Assembly: GCF_036867415.1 (NCBI RefSeq)
Contig: NZ_JBAJHU010000012.1
Location: forward strand, 1-64,000
Direction of reading: 5' to 3'
Length of the DNA: 64,000 nucleotides
DNA from: Rossellomorea sp036867415
GTDB taxonomy: Bacteria; Bacillota; Bacilli; Bacillales; Bacillaceae_B
A model generated the notes under the pieces. That model saw only the letters and a program-made list of their open reading frames with translations. It searched no databases and was not told where the DNA came from. Positions 8,197 through 16,436 of the stretch are shown in pieces. A program made the position numbers and the translations under genes. The stretch's first letter is position 1, and each line of letters begins with the position of its first letter.

Positions 8197-9024
8197 ATGA
8201 ATAATTTAAAGCAAAAAGCACTTGAGATATCAAGACTATATAAAAAAAATCCAAAAATAGAGTCAATCTTGCTCGCGGGATCCGTTTCACGGCACTGGCA
8301 GGATGAACATTCGGATATAGAACTGCACATCCTATGGAGCGAGCCTCCAACCGATCAAAATCGACAGCATCCCATTAAAGAAGCAAACGGTTCAATCCTG
8401 TCATACCATCCATACGAAGAAGAAGAATGGTCAGAATCATATTTGACGAATGATGGAGTAAAGCTTGAAATCAGCAGCTTTCTGACAGGATCAGTCCAAA
8501 GAATTATAGATGAGGTGATGATCCATAATGAAACGGATTATGATAAGCAATGCATTGCTGCATCTTTCCATTATGGCGAATCACTTTACGGGGAAGCAAA
8601 TATCAATGTATTGAAAAACCAACTTGTTCATTATCCGGTTGATTTGTCGAAGACAATGATCCTGGAGAACCTGCACCTTGGGAATCAATGGCATAACCGT
8701 CAAGCTTTATTAGACAGACAAGACTGGGTGATGCTTTACTCTGTCATTTGTGCTGTTCAGATGAAACTACTTGGCTTATTATTCGGATTGAATAATATGT
8801 ATGTACATCACCCTTCCTTTAAATGGATGAAACAAAGCATCGGCCAGATGAGTAAGAAACCGGACAATCTTTATGAGAGATTAGCAGATATTTTGACAGG
8901 TAACCCTGAAAACAGTTTAAAGGAACTAACTGTTCTACTGACGGAATCTATAGCGCTTGTAGAAGGCCATTATCCAGGATTAATTACCAGTGAACTGAAA
9001 AATAGTTTGGAATATTCGAAGTGA
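8197..9024 (+). CDS. Nucleotidyltransferase-fold protein
   Basis: A 275-residue protein with the polymerase-beta-type nucleotidyltransferase core: LLAGSVSRHWQDEHSDIELHI, where GS and the D-x-E pair stand for the nucleotide-binding and metal-binding residues. Antibiotic adenylyltransferases and many uncharacterised enzymes share this layout. The C-terminal half is helical, as in kanamycin nucleotidyltransferase-like proteins. It probably transfers NMP to a small molecule; specificity unknown. Its promoter lies in the 85-base gap after the phosphatase. Confidence 0.7.
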   Translation: MNNLKQKALEISRLYKKNPKIESILLAGSVSRHWQDEHSDIELHILWSEPPTDQNRQHPIKEANGSILSYHPYEEEEWSESYLTNDGVKLEISSFLTGSVQRIIDEVMIHNETDYDKQCIAASFHYGESLYGEANINVLKNQLVHYPVDLSKTMILENLHLGNQWHNRQALLDRQDWVMLYSVICAVQMKLLGLLFGLNNMYVHHPSFKWMKQSIGQMSKKPDNLYERLADILTGNPENSLKELTVLLTESIALVEGHYPGLITSELKNSLEYSK

Positions 9025-9060
9025 GTTTGGGAATCGCTTATCCTTAAAAAGGAGTCCAAC

Positions 9061-9234
9061 ATGAAAAAGAAACTAGTTGCAACAGTAATCATCACCTGCA
9101 GCTTCTTAGTAACAGCGGTCATTGCAAACAATAAAGCGTTCAACCATGCGAAGAATTCATGTGTGGAGAATCATAAGATGCCAATTGCAAAGAAAAGCTT
9201 ATTGGCATTTAAATGGTCTGTCAGCTGTCATTGA
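9061..9234 (+). CDS. Small secreted or membrane-anchored protein
   Basis: A 57-residue ORF with AAGGAG seven bases before ATG. The N-terminus (MKKKLVATVIITCSFLVTAVIA) is a classic signal peptide or anchor. The remainder is basic with two cysteines (NSCVEN and the SCH end) that could form a disulfide outside the cell. Function unknown. It lies 36 bases after the nucleotidyltransferase gene. Confidence 0.65.
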   Translation: MKKKLVATVIITCSFLVTAVIANNKAFNHAKNSCVENHKMPIAKKSLLAFKWSVSCH

Positions 9235-9319
9235 ATAGTTAACTCAGGAATTGAATTAAGATACGTATCTTTAAGAACAACTACATATGATTAAGAAAAA
9301 ACATATAAGAGGTGATCGA

Positions 9320-9922
9320 ATGGATATTTTCGAAGCAATCAAAGCAAGAAGAAGCATGGGACTTGTAAAGGATGAACCAGTCCCGAATGACGTCATTGAA
9401 AAAATTCTGGAAGCAGGGAACTGGGCACCGAGCCATCATCAAACTGAGCCCTGGCGATTTTATGTCCTGACTGGTTCAGGACGAAACTTGCTTGGGGGTG
9501 CACTCGTAGAGATTGCAAAGGAAAATATGGAATCGCCGGAGAGTGAAGAAAGTAAGGCAAAGCTTGAAAAAACGGGAGGAAAGCCATTACGTGCACCGCT
9601 GATCATTGCAGTTGCAGTCGAACCAAATGGAAACCCGAAAGTGATAGAAATCGAAGAATATGGAGCAGCTTATGCTGCAACTCAAAATATGCTGCTGGCT
9701 GCACATGCACTGGGATTGGCAGGAATCTGGAGAACCGGGAAACCGTGTTATCACCGTTCAATGAACGAACTATTCGGATTATCCCATAGAGGGAAAGTAC
9801 TTGGATTCCTTTACTTTGGATATCCGAAGAAAGAAGCTCCTGCAGGGAAACGCAAGGATGTCAGCGGATGTGTTACATGGCTTGGTAATGAGAATGATTT
9901 TGAACAGCTAAGGAAGAATTGA
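9320..9922 (+). CDS. Nitroreductase family protein
   Basis: A 200-residue FMN-dependent oxidoreductase of the nitroreductase fold. The N-terminal FEAIKARRSMGLVKDEPV with the RRS FMN-phosphate contact, WAPSHHQTEPWRFYVL in the active-site region, and the C-terminal GFLYFGYPKKE are all conserved. Expected to be a dimeric NAD(P)H-using reductase. The start at 9320 is used because AGAGGTGATCGA precedes it; an earlier in-frame ATG (9287) has no ribosome site. It is followed by a terminator. Confidence 0.85.
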   Translation: MDIFEAIKARRSMGLVKDEPVPNDVIEKILEAGNWAPSHHQTEPWRFYVLTGSGRNLLGGALVEIAKENMESPESEESKAKLEKTGGKPLRAPLIIAVAVEPNGNPKVIEIEEYGAAYAATQNMLLAAHALGLAGIWRTGKPCYHRSMNELFGLSHRGKVLGFLYFGYPKKEAPAGKRKDVSGCVTWLGNENDFEQLRKN

Positions 9923-9972
9923 CAGATGACGATTTTTGAAAAAATGTTTAGTCAAAAATTCTAGTGAAAAAG

Positions 9973-10003
9973 CACTCGGAAAACATATTCCGCGTGTTTT
10001 TTT
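9973..10003 (+). terminator. Rho-independent terminator
   Basis: CACTCGGAA pairs with TTCCGCGTG with one mismatch, followed by seven T. It closes the nitroreductase unit. Confidence 0.75.
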
Positions 10004-10064
10004 ATGGTAAAAGAGACTGTGCTAAGTAATAAAAATACAAAAACATCAAACTTCCCCTTGAACA

Positions 10065-10084
10065 TATAAGTACATTATTATATA
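10065..10084. promoter_or_regulatory. Probable ArsR operator 1
   Basis: TATAAGTACATTATTATATA lies 36 bases before arsR. It agrees with a sequence in front of arsD (12268-12287) at 17 of 20 positions and has the AT-rich dyad character of ArsR/SmtB sites. The paired occurrence inside one island is the main evidence. Confidence 0.6.
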
Positions 10085-10119
10085 TTAATACATGAATGAA
10101 GTCGGGAGGTATACTTTAC

Positions 10120-10464
10120 ATGGAAGAAAACGTTGTCGAAATTGATCACTCTGCAAAGATATTGAAATTATTGGGGGATAAAACCCGTTTGACAATGGTG
10201 AAAATACTAGATACAAACGACTGCTGTGTGTGTGAATTTGTAGAAATCTTTAAGATGAGTCAGCCTGCCATCAGCCAGCATGTCCGAAAGATGAAAGATG
10301 CCGGAATTGTAAAGGAAAAGCGAAAGGGACAATGGATCATATATTCTCTTAACCGGGAAAGTGATGTGTTTCCAATGGTCCAGAGCCTTCTCAATCATCT
10401 TCCTAGCCAGGACTTCAAACTTATTGAATTAGAAGAAAAAGGATTACGCATCTCATGTGAATAA
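10120..10464 (+). CDS. arsR: Arsenical resistance repressor ArsR
   Basis: A 114-residue winged-helix repressor. The DNA-reading helix is MSQPAISQHVRKMKDAGIV, and the cysteine-rich stretch NDCCVCEF lies just before it, matching the CVC metal site that releases DNA on binding As(III). The C-terminus has one more cysteine (ISCE). ATG 10120 has GGGAGG ten bases upstream and is preferred over an ATG at 10096. It is first in the arsRBC unit, and probable operators lie before it and before arsD. Confidence 0.9.
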   Translation: MEENVVEIDHSAKILKLLGDKTRLTMVKILDTNDCCVCEFVEIFKMSQPAISQHVRKMKDAGIVKEKRKGQWIIYSLNRESDVFPMVQSLLNHLPSQDFKLIELEEKGLRISCE

Positions 10465-10483
10465 TAGGAGGTAACGAATTACG

Positions 10484-11776
10484 ATGATAGTATTGGCATC
10501 CGTGATATTTCTTATCACACTTATCCTCGTCATCTGGCAGCCAAAAGGCTTATCAATCGGCTGGTCTGCCTGTGGAGGAGCAATTATTGCCCTGATCTGC
10601 GGGGTAGTTGACTTTAACGACGTTATCGATGTTACATCGATTGTGTGGAATGCAACCCTAGCATTCATAGCAATCATCATAATTTCTCTCATTCTTGATG
10701 AAATCGGATTTTTCGAATGGGCCGCATTGCATATGGCGAGAGCTGCAAAAGGAAACGGAGTGCGCATGTTTGTTTATGTCTCCCTGTTAGGAGCTGTCGT
10801 GGCGGCATTATTTGCAAATGATGGGGCAGCACTCATATTGACACCGATCGTATTAGCAATGGTCCGTAACCTGAATTTCAGCGAAAAGCTTGTCTTTCCT
10901 TTTATCATTGCATCAGGGTTCATTGCTGATACCACGTCACTCCCATTAGTTGTGAGTAATTTGGTGAATATCGTATCAGCAGACTTTTTTGATATCGGAT
11001 TTGTTGAATATGCTTCAAGAATGATTGTGCCAAACTTCTTCTCTCTGGGAGCAAGCATATTGGTCCTGTACTTGTTTTTCAGAAAAAGCATTCCAAAGGA
11101 TTATGATCTTTCACAATTGAAGAAGCCGGCAGAAGCGATCAAAGACCACAGGATGTTCCGGTTGTCATGGCTCGTATTATCAATACTGCTGGCAGGATAT
11201 TTTGCAAGTGAATTTATCGGTGTTCCGGTTTCAATCATTGCAGGAATCATCGCATTATTCTTCTTATTCATGGCGCGAAGAAGTCCGGCAGTTAACACGA
11301 AGACAGTTGTCAAAGGTGCACCGTGGGCAATCGTGTTTTTCTCGATAGGAATGTACGTAGTCGTGTATGGACTTCGTAATGTCGGATTGACAAATGTCTT
11401 GGCTGATGTCATCCAAATGACAGCCGATCAAGGACTATTCGCAGCAACCGTGGGGATGGGATTCATTGCGGCCATCCTTTCATCGATCATGAATAACATG
11501 CCGACCGTCATGATCGACGCACTCGCCATCGCCGACACAGATACAACCGGCGTGATGAGAGAAGCACTGATTTATGCGAATATCATCGGTTCCGACTTAG
11601 GGCCGAAGATCACACCGATAGGCTCGCTTGCTACATTATTATGGCTTCACGTTCTCTCGCTTAAAGGAGTAAAGATCTCCTGGGGCACGTATTTCAAAAC
11701 AGGAATCATTCTGACCATCCCAACATTGTTCATTACACTTGTTGGACTTTATATATGGTTACTCATTATCCAATAA
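10484..11776 (+). CDS. arsB: Arsenite efflux transporter ArsB
   Basis: A 430-residue polytopic protein of the ArsB/ion-transporter superfamily (pI258 type, not Acr3). Markers are ALFANDGAALILTPIV in the first half and SSIMNNMPTVMIDALA with GSDLGPKITPIGSLATLLW in the second. It exports arsenite, and antimonite, across the cytoplasmic membrane, driven by membrane potential or by the ArsA ATPase. It is 19 bases after arsR with a GGAGG site. ArsA encoded downstream would make it the membrane part of an ATP-driven pump. Confidence 0.92.
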   Translation: MIVLASVIFLITLILVIWQPKGLSIGWSACGGAIIALICGVVDFNDVIDVTSIVWNATLAFIAIIIISLILDEIGFFEWAALHMARAAKGNGVRMFVYVSLLGAVVAALFANDGAALILTPIVLAMVRNLNFSEKLVFPFIIASGFIADTTSLPLVVSNLVNIVSADFFDIGFVEYASRMIVPNFFSLGASILVLYLFFRKSIPKDYDLSQLKKPAEAIKDHRMFRLSWLVLSILLAGYFASEFIGVPVSIIAGIIALFFLFMARRSPAVNTKTVVKGAPWAIVFFSIGMYVVVYGLRNVGLTNVLADVIQMTADQGLFAATVGMGFIAAILSSIMNNMPTVMIDALAIADTDTTGVMREALIYANIIGSDLGPKITPIGSLATLLWLHVLSLKGVKISWGTYFKTGIILTIPTLFITLVGLYIWLLIIQ

Positions 11777-11798
11777 TACACTAAAGGAGAAGATCAAC

Positions 11799-12218
11799 AT
11801 GGCTAAAAAAACAATCTATTTCTTATGTACAGGTAACTCTTGCCGCAGCCAAATGGCAGAAGGCTGGGCTAAAAAACATTTGGGAGACGACTGGGCTGTG
11901 TACAGTGCCGGGATTGAAGCACACGGATTGAATCCAAATGCAGTAAAAGCAATGAAGGAAGTCGACATTGACATCACCAACCAGACTTCAGACATTATTG
12001 ACCCTGAAATCTTGAACAACGCTGACCTTATTGTAACACTTTGCGGCGATGCAGCGGATAAATGTCCGATGACTCCTCCTCATGTTAAACGCGAACACTG
12101 GGGATTCGACGATCCGGCAAAAGCAGATGGAACAGAAGAAGAAAAGTGGGCTTTCTTTCAACGCGTCCGTGATGAAGTAGGGGAAAGAATCAAACGATTT
12201 GCGGATACTGGTGAATAA
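11799..12218 (+). CDS. arsC: Thioredoxin-coupled arsenate reductase ArsC
   Basis: A 139-residue enzyme of the low-molecular-weight tyrosine phosphatase fold. The catalytic loop C10-x5-R16 is FLCTGNSCRS, and the relay cysteines C82 and C89 are in LCGDAADKCP, exactly the pI258 pattern. It reduces arsenate to arsenite with thioredoxin, supplying ArsB. An earlier in-frame start would overlap arsB; ATG 11799 with AAAGGAGA is preferred. A hairpin follows, before the arsD unit. Confidence 0.93.
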   Translation: MAKKTIYFLCTGNSCRSQMAEGWAKKHLGDDWAVYSAGIEAHGLNPNAVKAMKEVDIDITNQTSDIIDPEILNNADLIVTLCGDAADKCPMTPPHVKREHWGFDDPAKADGTEEEKWAFFQRVRDEVGERIKRFADTGE

Positions 12219-12220
12219 CA

Positions 12221-12257
12221 AAGAATAACCAAGAGAAGAAGTTCTCTTGGTATTCTT
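12221..12257 (+). terminator. Hairpin between arsC and arsD
   Basis: AAGAATAACCAAGAGAA pairs with TTCTCTTGGTATTCTT, 16 pairs with one bulged A. The T run is weak, so partial read-through into arsD is possible. Confidence 0.6.
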
Positions 12258-12267
12258 ATTTAAATAG

Positions 12268-12287
12268 TATAAGTATATGCTTATATA
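12268..12287. promoter_or_regulatory. Probable ArsR operator 2
   Basis: TATAAGTATATGCTTATATA repeats the arsR upstream element at 17 of 20 positions and contains the dyad ATAAG...CTTAT. It is placed between the arsC hairpin and the arsD ribosome site, so arsD-arsA and the following genes probably have their own ArsR-controlled promoter. Confidence 0.6.
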
Positions 12288-12310
12288 ACGATAGTAAAAG
12301 GAGAATGAGC

Positions 12311-12676
12311 ATGAGAAAAGTTGAAATTTTTGATCCTGCAATGTGCTGTTCAACTGGCGTCTGTGGACCAGGTGTAGATCCTGAATTAACAAGAGTTGCT
12401 TCTGCCATCTATTCTTTAGAGCAAAAAGGTCTTTTAATTTCCCGTTATCAATTAACGAATGAGCCAGAGAAATTCACAGAAAATGCTGCGATTAATAATC
12501 TTCTTCAAGAAAAAGGACCAGACGCTCTGCCGGTCGTTATTGTTGACGGAGAAATAATGAAAGTAGGCGGTTATCCTGCAAACGAGGAACTTTCGAAGTG
12601 GTTTAATGTTAAACCTGAAGAATTAACTGAGAAACCTAAAGTTCGCTTATCATTTGATTTGAAATCTCGAAAATAA
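12311..12676 (+). CDS. arsD: Arsenite metallochaperone ArsD
   Basis: About 121 residues. C12, C13 and C18 in AMCCSTGVCGPGVDPEL match the As(III)-binding cysteines of E. coli ArsD, which hands arsenite to ArsA. The fold also shows the GPDALPVVIVDGEIM strand region. The C-terminal vicinal cysteine pairs of the E. coli protein are absent. ATG 12311 has AAGGAG seven bases upstream; the ATG at 12305 is too close to it. arsA starts 16 bases after the stop. Confidence 0.9.
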   Translation: MRKVEIFDPAMCCSTGVCGPGVDPELTRVASAIYSLEQKGLLISRYQLTNEPEKFTENAAINNLLQEKGPDALPVVIVDGEIMKVGGYPANEELSKWFNVKPEELTEKPKVRLSFDLKSRK

Positions 12677-12692
12677 AGAAAGTAGGGACATC

Positions 12693-14462
12693 ATGTTTCA
12701 GTCTTATCATCCAAGTCATATCGTACATACCCCATTTCTTTTTTTAACGGGAAAAGGCGGGGTTGGAAAGACTTCAACCGCGAGTGCCACTGCTGTAGCA
12801 CTTGCTGATAGCGGAAAAAAAGTACTTCTCATCAGTACCGACCCTGCCTCGAATCTTCAGGATGTGTTTAATATGGAATGTTCCAATAAACCTAAACCTG
12901 TAGAACAGGTAGAAAACCTTTACATTAGTAATTTGGACCCGGAAGAAGCGGCAAGGGCTTACCGTGAAAGAGTAGTTGGACCTTATCGAGAGAAGCTTCC
13001 GGAATCCGTGGTTACAACGATGGAAGAACAATTATCCGGGGCATGTACGGTCGAAATTGCAGCATTTGACGAATTTACTGGAATCCTTGCCAATCAAGAA
13101 ATGATTGAAGAGTTTGATCATATTATCTTTGACACAGCACCAACTGGTCATACGCTGCGTTTGCTTCAATTACCGGCTGCTTGGAATGGCTTTTTAGATG
13201 AAAGTACCCACGGTGCATCTTGTCTCGGACCTCTATCAGGTTTAGCCGGCAAAAAAGATCTTTATTCCAAAACAGTTGATGTATTAAGTGATCCACTTCA
13301 AACAACGCTATTACTGGTCACAAGACCAGATAGATCGTCATTAGCAGAGGCCGGACGAGCTTCACGCGAACTTAAAGAAATTGGTATAAACAATCAACTG
13401 TTGATCATCAATGGTCTACTTCAAAGAAAAGTAACAGAAGACAAGGTATCAAAAGCATTCTATGAAAAACAGCAGTCGGCATTAAGCAAAATGCCAAAAA
13501 ATTTGAAGCAGGTTGCGAGTTATTCCTTGTCATTTGTTGCTTATTCGCTCACCGGTGTGAAGAACCTGCGATATCTATTTAAACAATTTACACTTCCTGC
13601 ACAAGAAGCAGAAAGCGGATTTAGAGACATGGAAACGGCTGAATTGAAAGATTTAATTGCAGACATGTCGGTAACCGATAAGAAATTGATATTTACAATG
13701 GGAAAAGGAGGGGTGGGAAAAACCACCGTCGCTTCGGCCATTGCGGTAGGACTGGTTGAAAATGGCCATTCTGTTCATTTAACGACAACAGACCCTGCAG
13801 CTCATTTGGCGTATCATTTTCAGGAAGAACAAATAAATGAACGTCTGACCATCAGCAGCATTAATCCAAAAAAAGAAGTTGAAAAGTACAAAGCTGAAGT
13901 ATTGAAGAAAGCAAGTCAAGAACTTGACTCAGACGGTCTCGCCTATTTAGATGAAGACTTGAATTCCCCATGCACAGAGGAAATTGCTGTCTTTCATGCA
14001 TTCAGTAAAGTAGCAGCCCGCTCAGAGAATGAAATTGTCGTCATTGATACGGCACCTACCGGGCACACATTGTTACTGCTAGATGCAGCGGAATCATACA
14101 GCAGAGAAATCGAGAAATCGGCTGGAGAAGTACCAGACAGCGTGAAATCTCTACTGCCGAAGATACGGAACCCAAAAGAAACAGCCGTAGTAATAATTAC
14201 TCTTGCTGAAGCAACACCCGTATTAGAAGCCTCGCGTCTGCAGGATGATTTAAAGAGGGCCGACATCGTTCCCGTGTGGTGGGTAATCAATCAAAGCCTG
14301 CTTCAAACGGGCACTACTGATCCGGTATTGCAGTTGAAGGCATTTGCGGAAAAGGAATGGATCAACAATGTGACTAAGAAATATTCTCAGCGAACAGCCG
14401 CCATACCATGGATGGAAGATGAAAAAATAGGATACAACAAAATGAAGGACTTTTCGAAGTGA
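12693..14462 (+). CDS. arsA: Arsenite-stimulated ATPase ArsA
   Basis: A 589-residue tandem ATPase. The two halves each carry a deviant Walker A (GKGGVGKTS near residue 20 and GKGGVGKTT near 336) and the DTAPTGHTLRLL / DTAPTGHTLLLL signal-transduction segment. Cysteines in SGACTVEI, HGASCLG and SPCTEEI correspond to the three As(III) ligands of E. coli ArsA. It energises ArsB. The partner genes arsD and arsB are in the same island. Confidence 0.95.
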   Translation: MFQSYHPSHIVHTPFLFLTGKGGVGKTSTASATAVALADSGKKVLLISTDPASNLQDVFNMECSNKPKPVEQVENLYISNLDPEEAARAYRERVVGPYREKLPESVVTTMEEQLSGACTVEIAAFDEFTGILANQEMIEEFDHIIFDTAPTGHTLRLLQLPAAWNGFLDESTHGASCLGPLSGLAGKKDLYSKTVDVLSDPLQTTLLLVTRPDRSSLAEAGRASRELKEIGINNQLLIINGLLQRKVTEDKVSKAFYEKQQSALSKMPKNLKQVASYSLSFVAYSLTGVKNLRYLFKQFTLPAQEAESGFRDMETAELKDLIADMSVTDKKLIFTMGKGGVGKTTVASAIAVGLVENGHSVHLTTTDPAAHLAYHFQEEQINERLTISSINPKKEVEKYKAEVLKKASQELDSDGLAYLDEDLNSPCTEEIAVFHAFSKVAARSENEIVVIDTAPTGHTLLLLDAAESYSREIEKSAGEVPDSVKSLLPKIRNPKETAVVIITLAEATPVLEASRLQDDLKRADIVPVWWVINQSLLQTGTTDPVLQLKAFAEKEWINNVTKKYSQRTAAIPWMEDEKIGYNKMKDFSK

Positions 14463-14481
14463 CAGTATGGAGGCTTTACCT

Positions 14482-14910
14482 ATGACAACGAAGAACTATC
14501 ATGAACTGGTGAAATCAAGAATCTATATTGGTGGAGCAGACGATGCTGATGAAGTGACAGAAAACGAAAATATTGACCTGGTGTTCGACTTGAGAGCGGA
14601 AGCACCATATGCTAATGTGACATATAATCGCGTACACAGCCCGATTGTGGATGATAGAGATAGCCAGGATGAATCCATTCAAAAATCGATTGACTATGTA
14701 ATGAAAGCATATAATGAAGGAAAAAACATCTACTTCCACTGCCAGGGAGGGAGCAATCGTACTGGCACAGTCGCAATTGGTTCCCTGCTTGCATTGGAGA
14801 AAGCTGCATCCATTGAAGAGGCCGAAGAAATTGCAAAGGCAGCAAGACCGAAAATCAAGGTGAAGCCGGAAATGAAACAATCTCTTAAAAGACTATTTCC
14901 GAAAGCATAG
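14482..14910 (+). CDS. Dual-specificity phosphatase-like protein in the ars island
   Basis: A 142-residue protein with the cysteine-phosphatase loop HCQGGSNRTG (C87-x5-R93) and aspartates at VDDRD upstream that could be the general acid. This is the DSP/tyrosine phosphatase fold. It is unlike the ArsC reductase, which has the loop at the N-terminus and relay cysteines. It lies 19 bases after arsA and 20 before the next ars-linked gene, so it is part of the unit. Whether it works on arsenate, on a phosphoprotein or on a phosphorylated arsenical is unknown. ATG 14482 follows GGAGG by eight bases. Confidence 0.8.
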   Translation: MTTKNYHELVKSRIYIGGADDADEVTENENIDLVFDLRAEAPYANVTYNRVHSPIVDDRDSQDESIQKSIDYVMKAYNEGKNIYFHCQGGSNRTGTVAIGSLLALEKAASIEEAEEIAKAARPKIKVKPEMKQSLKRLFPKA

Positions 14911-14930
14911 AAAGGAAGTGGAACGAAACG

Positions 14931-15206
14931 ATGAACATTACAGATCGTGCTACAGAATTATTACAGGATGTTTTACAACAACATGGTGCAAAGGGAATCC
15001 GTTTATCCAGCATAAACGGCTGCTGCGGCCCGCAATTCTCAGTATCACTCGAGGATCCCGTAGATTCTGATTACATTCAAATGATAAACGGAATCCAGGT
15101 CGCACAGGATACAAGTATTGAAACAACGGAAGGACTGACGATAGATACAGAGAAAAGCGCAGAGGGTGAAGGTCTTGTGTTAATTGGTGCCAGCAACTGC
15201 TGCTAG
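14931..15206 (+). CDS. HesB/IscA-like protein with vicinal cysteine pairs
   Basis: A 91-residue protein resembling the HesB/IscA fold at its start (NITDRATELLQDVLQQHGAK then GIRL). The cysteines differ from IscA: a CC pair at 31-32 (INGCCGPQF) and a terminal CC at 90-91 (ASNCC). Related proteins are often annotated as Fe-S proteins or, oddly, adhesins. Last gene of the arsD unit, before a strong terminator. Inference: the vicinal thiols may bind As(III). Confidence 0.75.
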   Translation: MNITDRATELLQDVLQQHGAKGIRLSSINGCCGPQFSVSLEDPVDSDYIQMINGIQVAQDTSIETTEGLTIDTEKSAEGEGLVLIGASNCC

Positions 15207-15213
15207 GTTTAGA

Positions 15214-15247
15214 GAAGACAGTTTCTACTTGTAGAAGCTGTCTTTTT
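15214..15247 (+). terminator. Rho-independent terminator ending the ars unit
   Basis: AGACAGTTTCTAC pairs with GTAGAAGCTGTCT (one G-U), followed by five T. It starts seven bases after the HesB-like gene stop. Confidence 0.85.
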
Positions 15248-15311
15248 CTAATAAACTGAATAATATTAAACTTCTGATATAAATGAAAATAATAGACGAG
15301 CAGGTGGCAGA

Positions 15312-15812
15312 ATGATAAAGGAGATCACTATTGAAATAATGCGCCCTGAACATTGGGATGAAGTTCGAAGAATATACATGGAGGGAATTGCCACAGGTAA
15401 CGCAACCTTTCAGAAAGATGAACCATCATGGGAAGAATGGGATCACTCCCATCGTCCGGATTGTCGTATCATCGCTTATCTCAATGGTCAACTAACAGGT
15501 TGGGCTGCCTTGAGTCCTGTCTCGAGCCGATGTGTGTATGCAGGAGTTGCAGAAGTGAGTGTTTACGTTTCTCAATTAAGTGCAAACTCAGGTGTGGGAA
15601 GCAGCTTATTAAAGCAATTAATAGAATTGTCCGAGGATAATGGGATCTGGACCTTGCAATCCGGAATTTTCCCCGAAAATCTTTCAAGCCTTCATTTACA
15701 TTTGAAGCATGGTTTTCGCGAGGTAGGGCGTCGTGAGCGTATTGGAGAGATGGATGGTGTATGGAGAGATGTTGTCTTAATGGAAAGAAGAAGTGAGAAA
15801 ACAGGTACTTAG
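15312..15812 (+). CDS. Phosphinothricin/arsinothricin-type N-acetyltransferase (ArsN-like)
   Basis: A 166-residue GNAT of the PAT/Bar branch: EVRRIYMEGIATGNATFQ at the start, AEVSVYVSQLSANSGVGSSLL at the acetyl-CoA loop, and LHLKHGFREVGRRERIG near the end. PAT relatives inside ars operons (ArsN) acetylate the arsenic antibiotic arsinothricin. This gene directly follows the ars island behind a terminator, so it may be ArsN or a general PAT homologue; the position is suggestive but not proof. Confidence 0.7.
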   Translation: MIKEITIEIMRPEHWDEVRRIYMEGIATGNATFQKDEPSWEEWDHSHRPDCRIIAYLNGQLTGWAALSPVSSRCVYAGVAEVSVYVSQLSANSGVGSSLLKQLIELSEDNGIWTLQSGIFPENLSSLHLHLKHGFREVGRRERIGEMDGVWRDVVLMERRSEKTGT

Positions 15813-16100
15813 ACGTTCCTCCTTATAAACCCAACAAAGGAAAATGATTGAAATCATCATCTCTCGTATTCCACACTTTGATGATCCAATTGATAAGACA
15901 ATTCGGAACGGGGCATATCCATTAAAAGTTAAGGTATCGTTCATATACTATTTTCAAAATATTCATACTACAACTTGCTGAATTGTGATAAAGTTACTAT
16001 ATTCTCACTTAGATGTAACTAGTAATGAAATGTCGGGAGTTGTAACAGTGAGAGAATATAATTTCATGCGATAATTAGAATTTTATTAGGGGGTCAAACG

Positions 16101-16247
16101 ATGGACAACCATAAGAAAGACTCATTTAAAATTCAAAACAAGCATAGACTAAAACTGATAGAAACTACAAAACTCGTAAGTCATTACGACGTCGTCATCA
16201 TCGCGATCATATTCTTATCAATCATTATTTTGAAGTGGATGGATTGA
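16101..16247 (+). CDS. Small single-pass membrane protein
   Basis: A 48-residue ORF: a polar, lysine-rich N-terminal half and one C-terminal hydrophobic helix (YDVVIIAIIFLSIIILKWMD). ATG follows AGGGGG by about eight bases. A tail-anchored topology is likely. Function unknown. The 15813-16100 gap before it contains no other feature I can support. Confidence 0.6.
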   Translation: MDNHKKDSFKIQNKHRLKLIETTKLVSHYDVVIIAIIFLSIIILKWMD

Positions 16248-16436
16248 TTGTCGGGCACAGAAAAATGATTACTATGGATATTCCTCTAGAATGAAACATG
16301 CCCAGTTTATAAATTTCTTTCATGATAATTGGTTTTAGTGAGTACAACGAAATTACCAATACAAAAATGATAATATCCATTAAATAAAACCCATTCTTCC
16401 TGCACATACTAAACGTATGTTCGGGAGGTGAAGCAG

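Noticed and set aside
10453..11412. Minus-strand ORFs of about 100 codons opposite arsB
   Set aside because: Antisense of hydrophobic codons in arsB, with no start signals and no recognisable motifs.
14515..14880. Minus-strand 121-codon ORF opposite the ars phosphatase gene
   Set aside because: Cysteine-rich by antisense chance; no start signal; the plus-strand frame has catalytic residues.
16225..16407. Minus-strand 60-codon hydrophobic ORF overlapping the end of the small membrane gene
   Set aside because: No ribosome site at a useful start, low-complexity hydrophobic composition, and overlap with a better-supported plus-strand gene.
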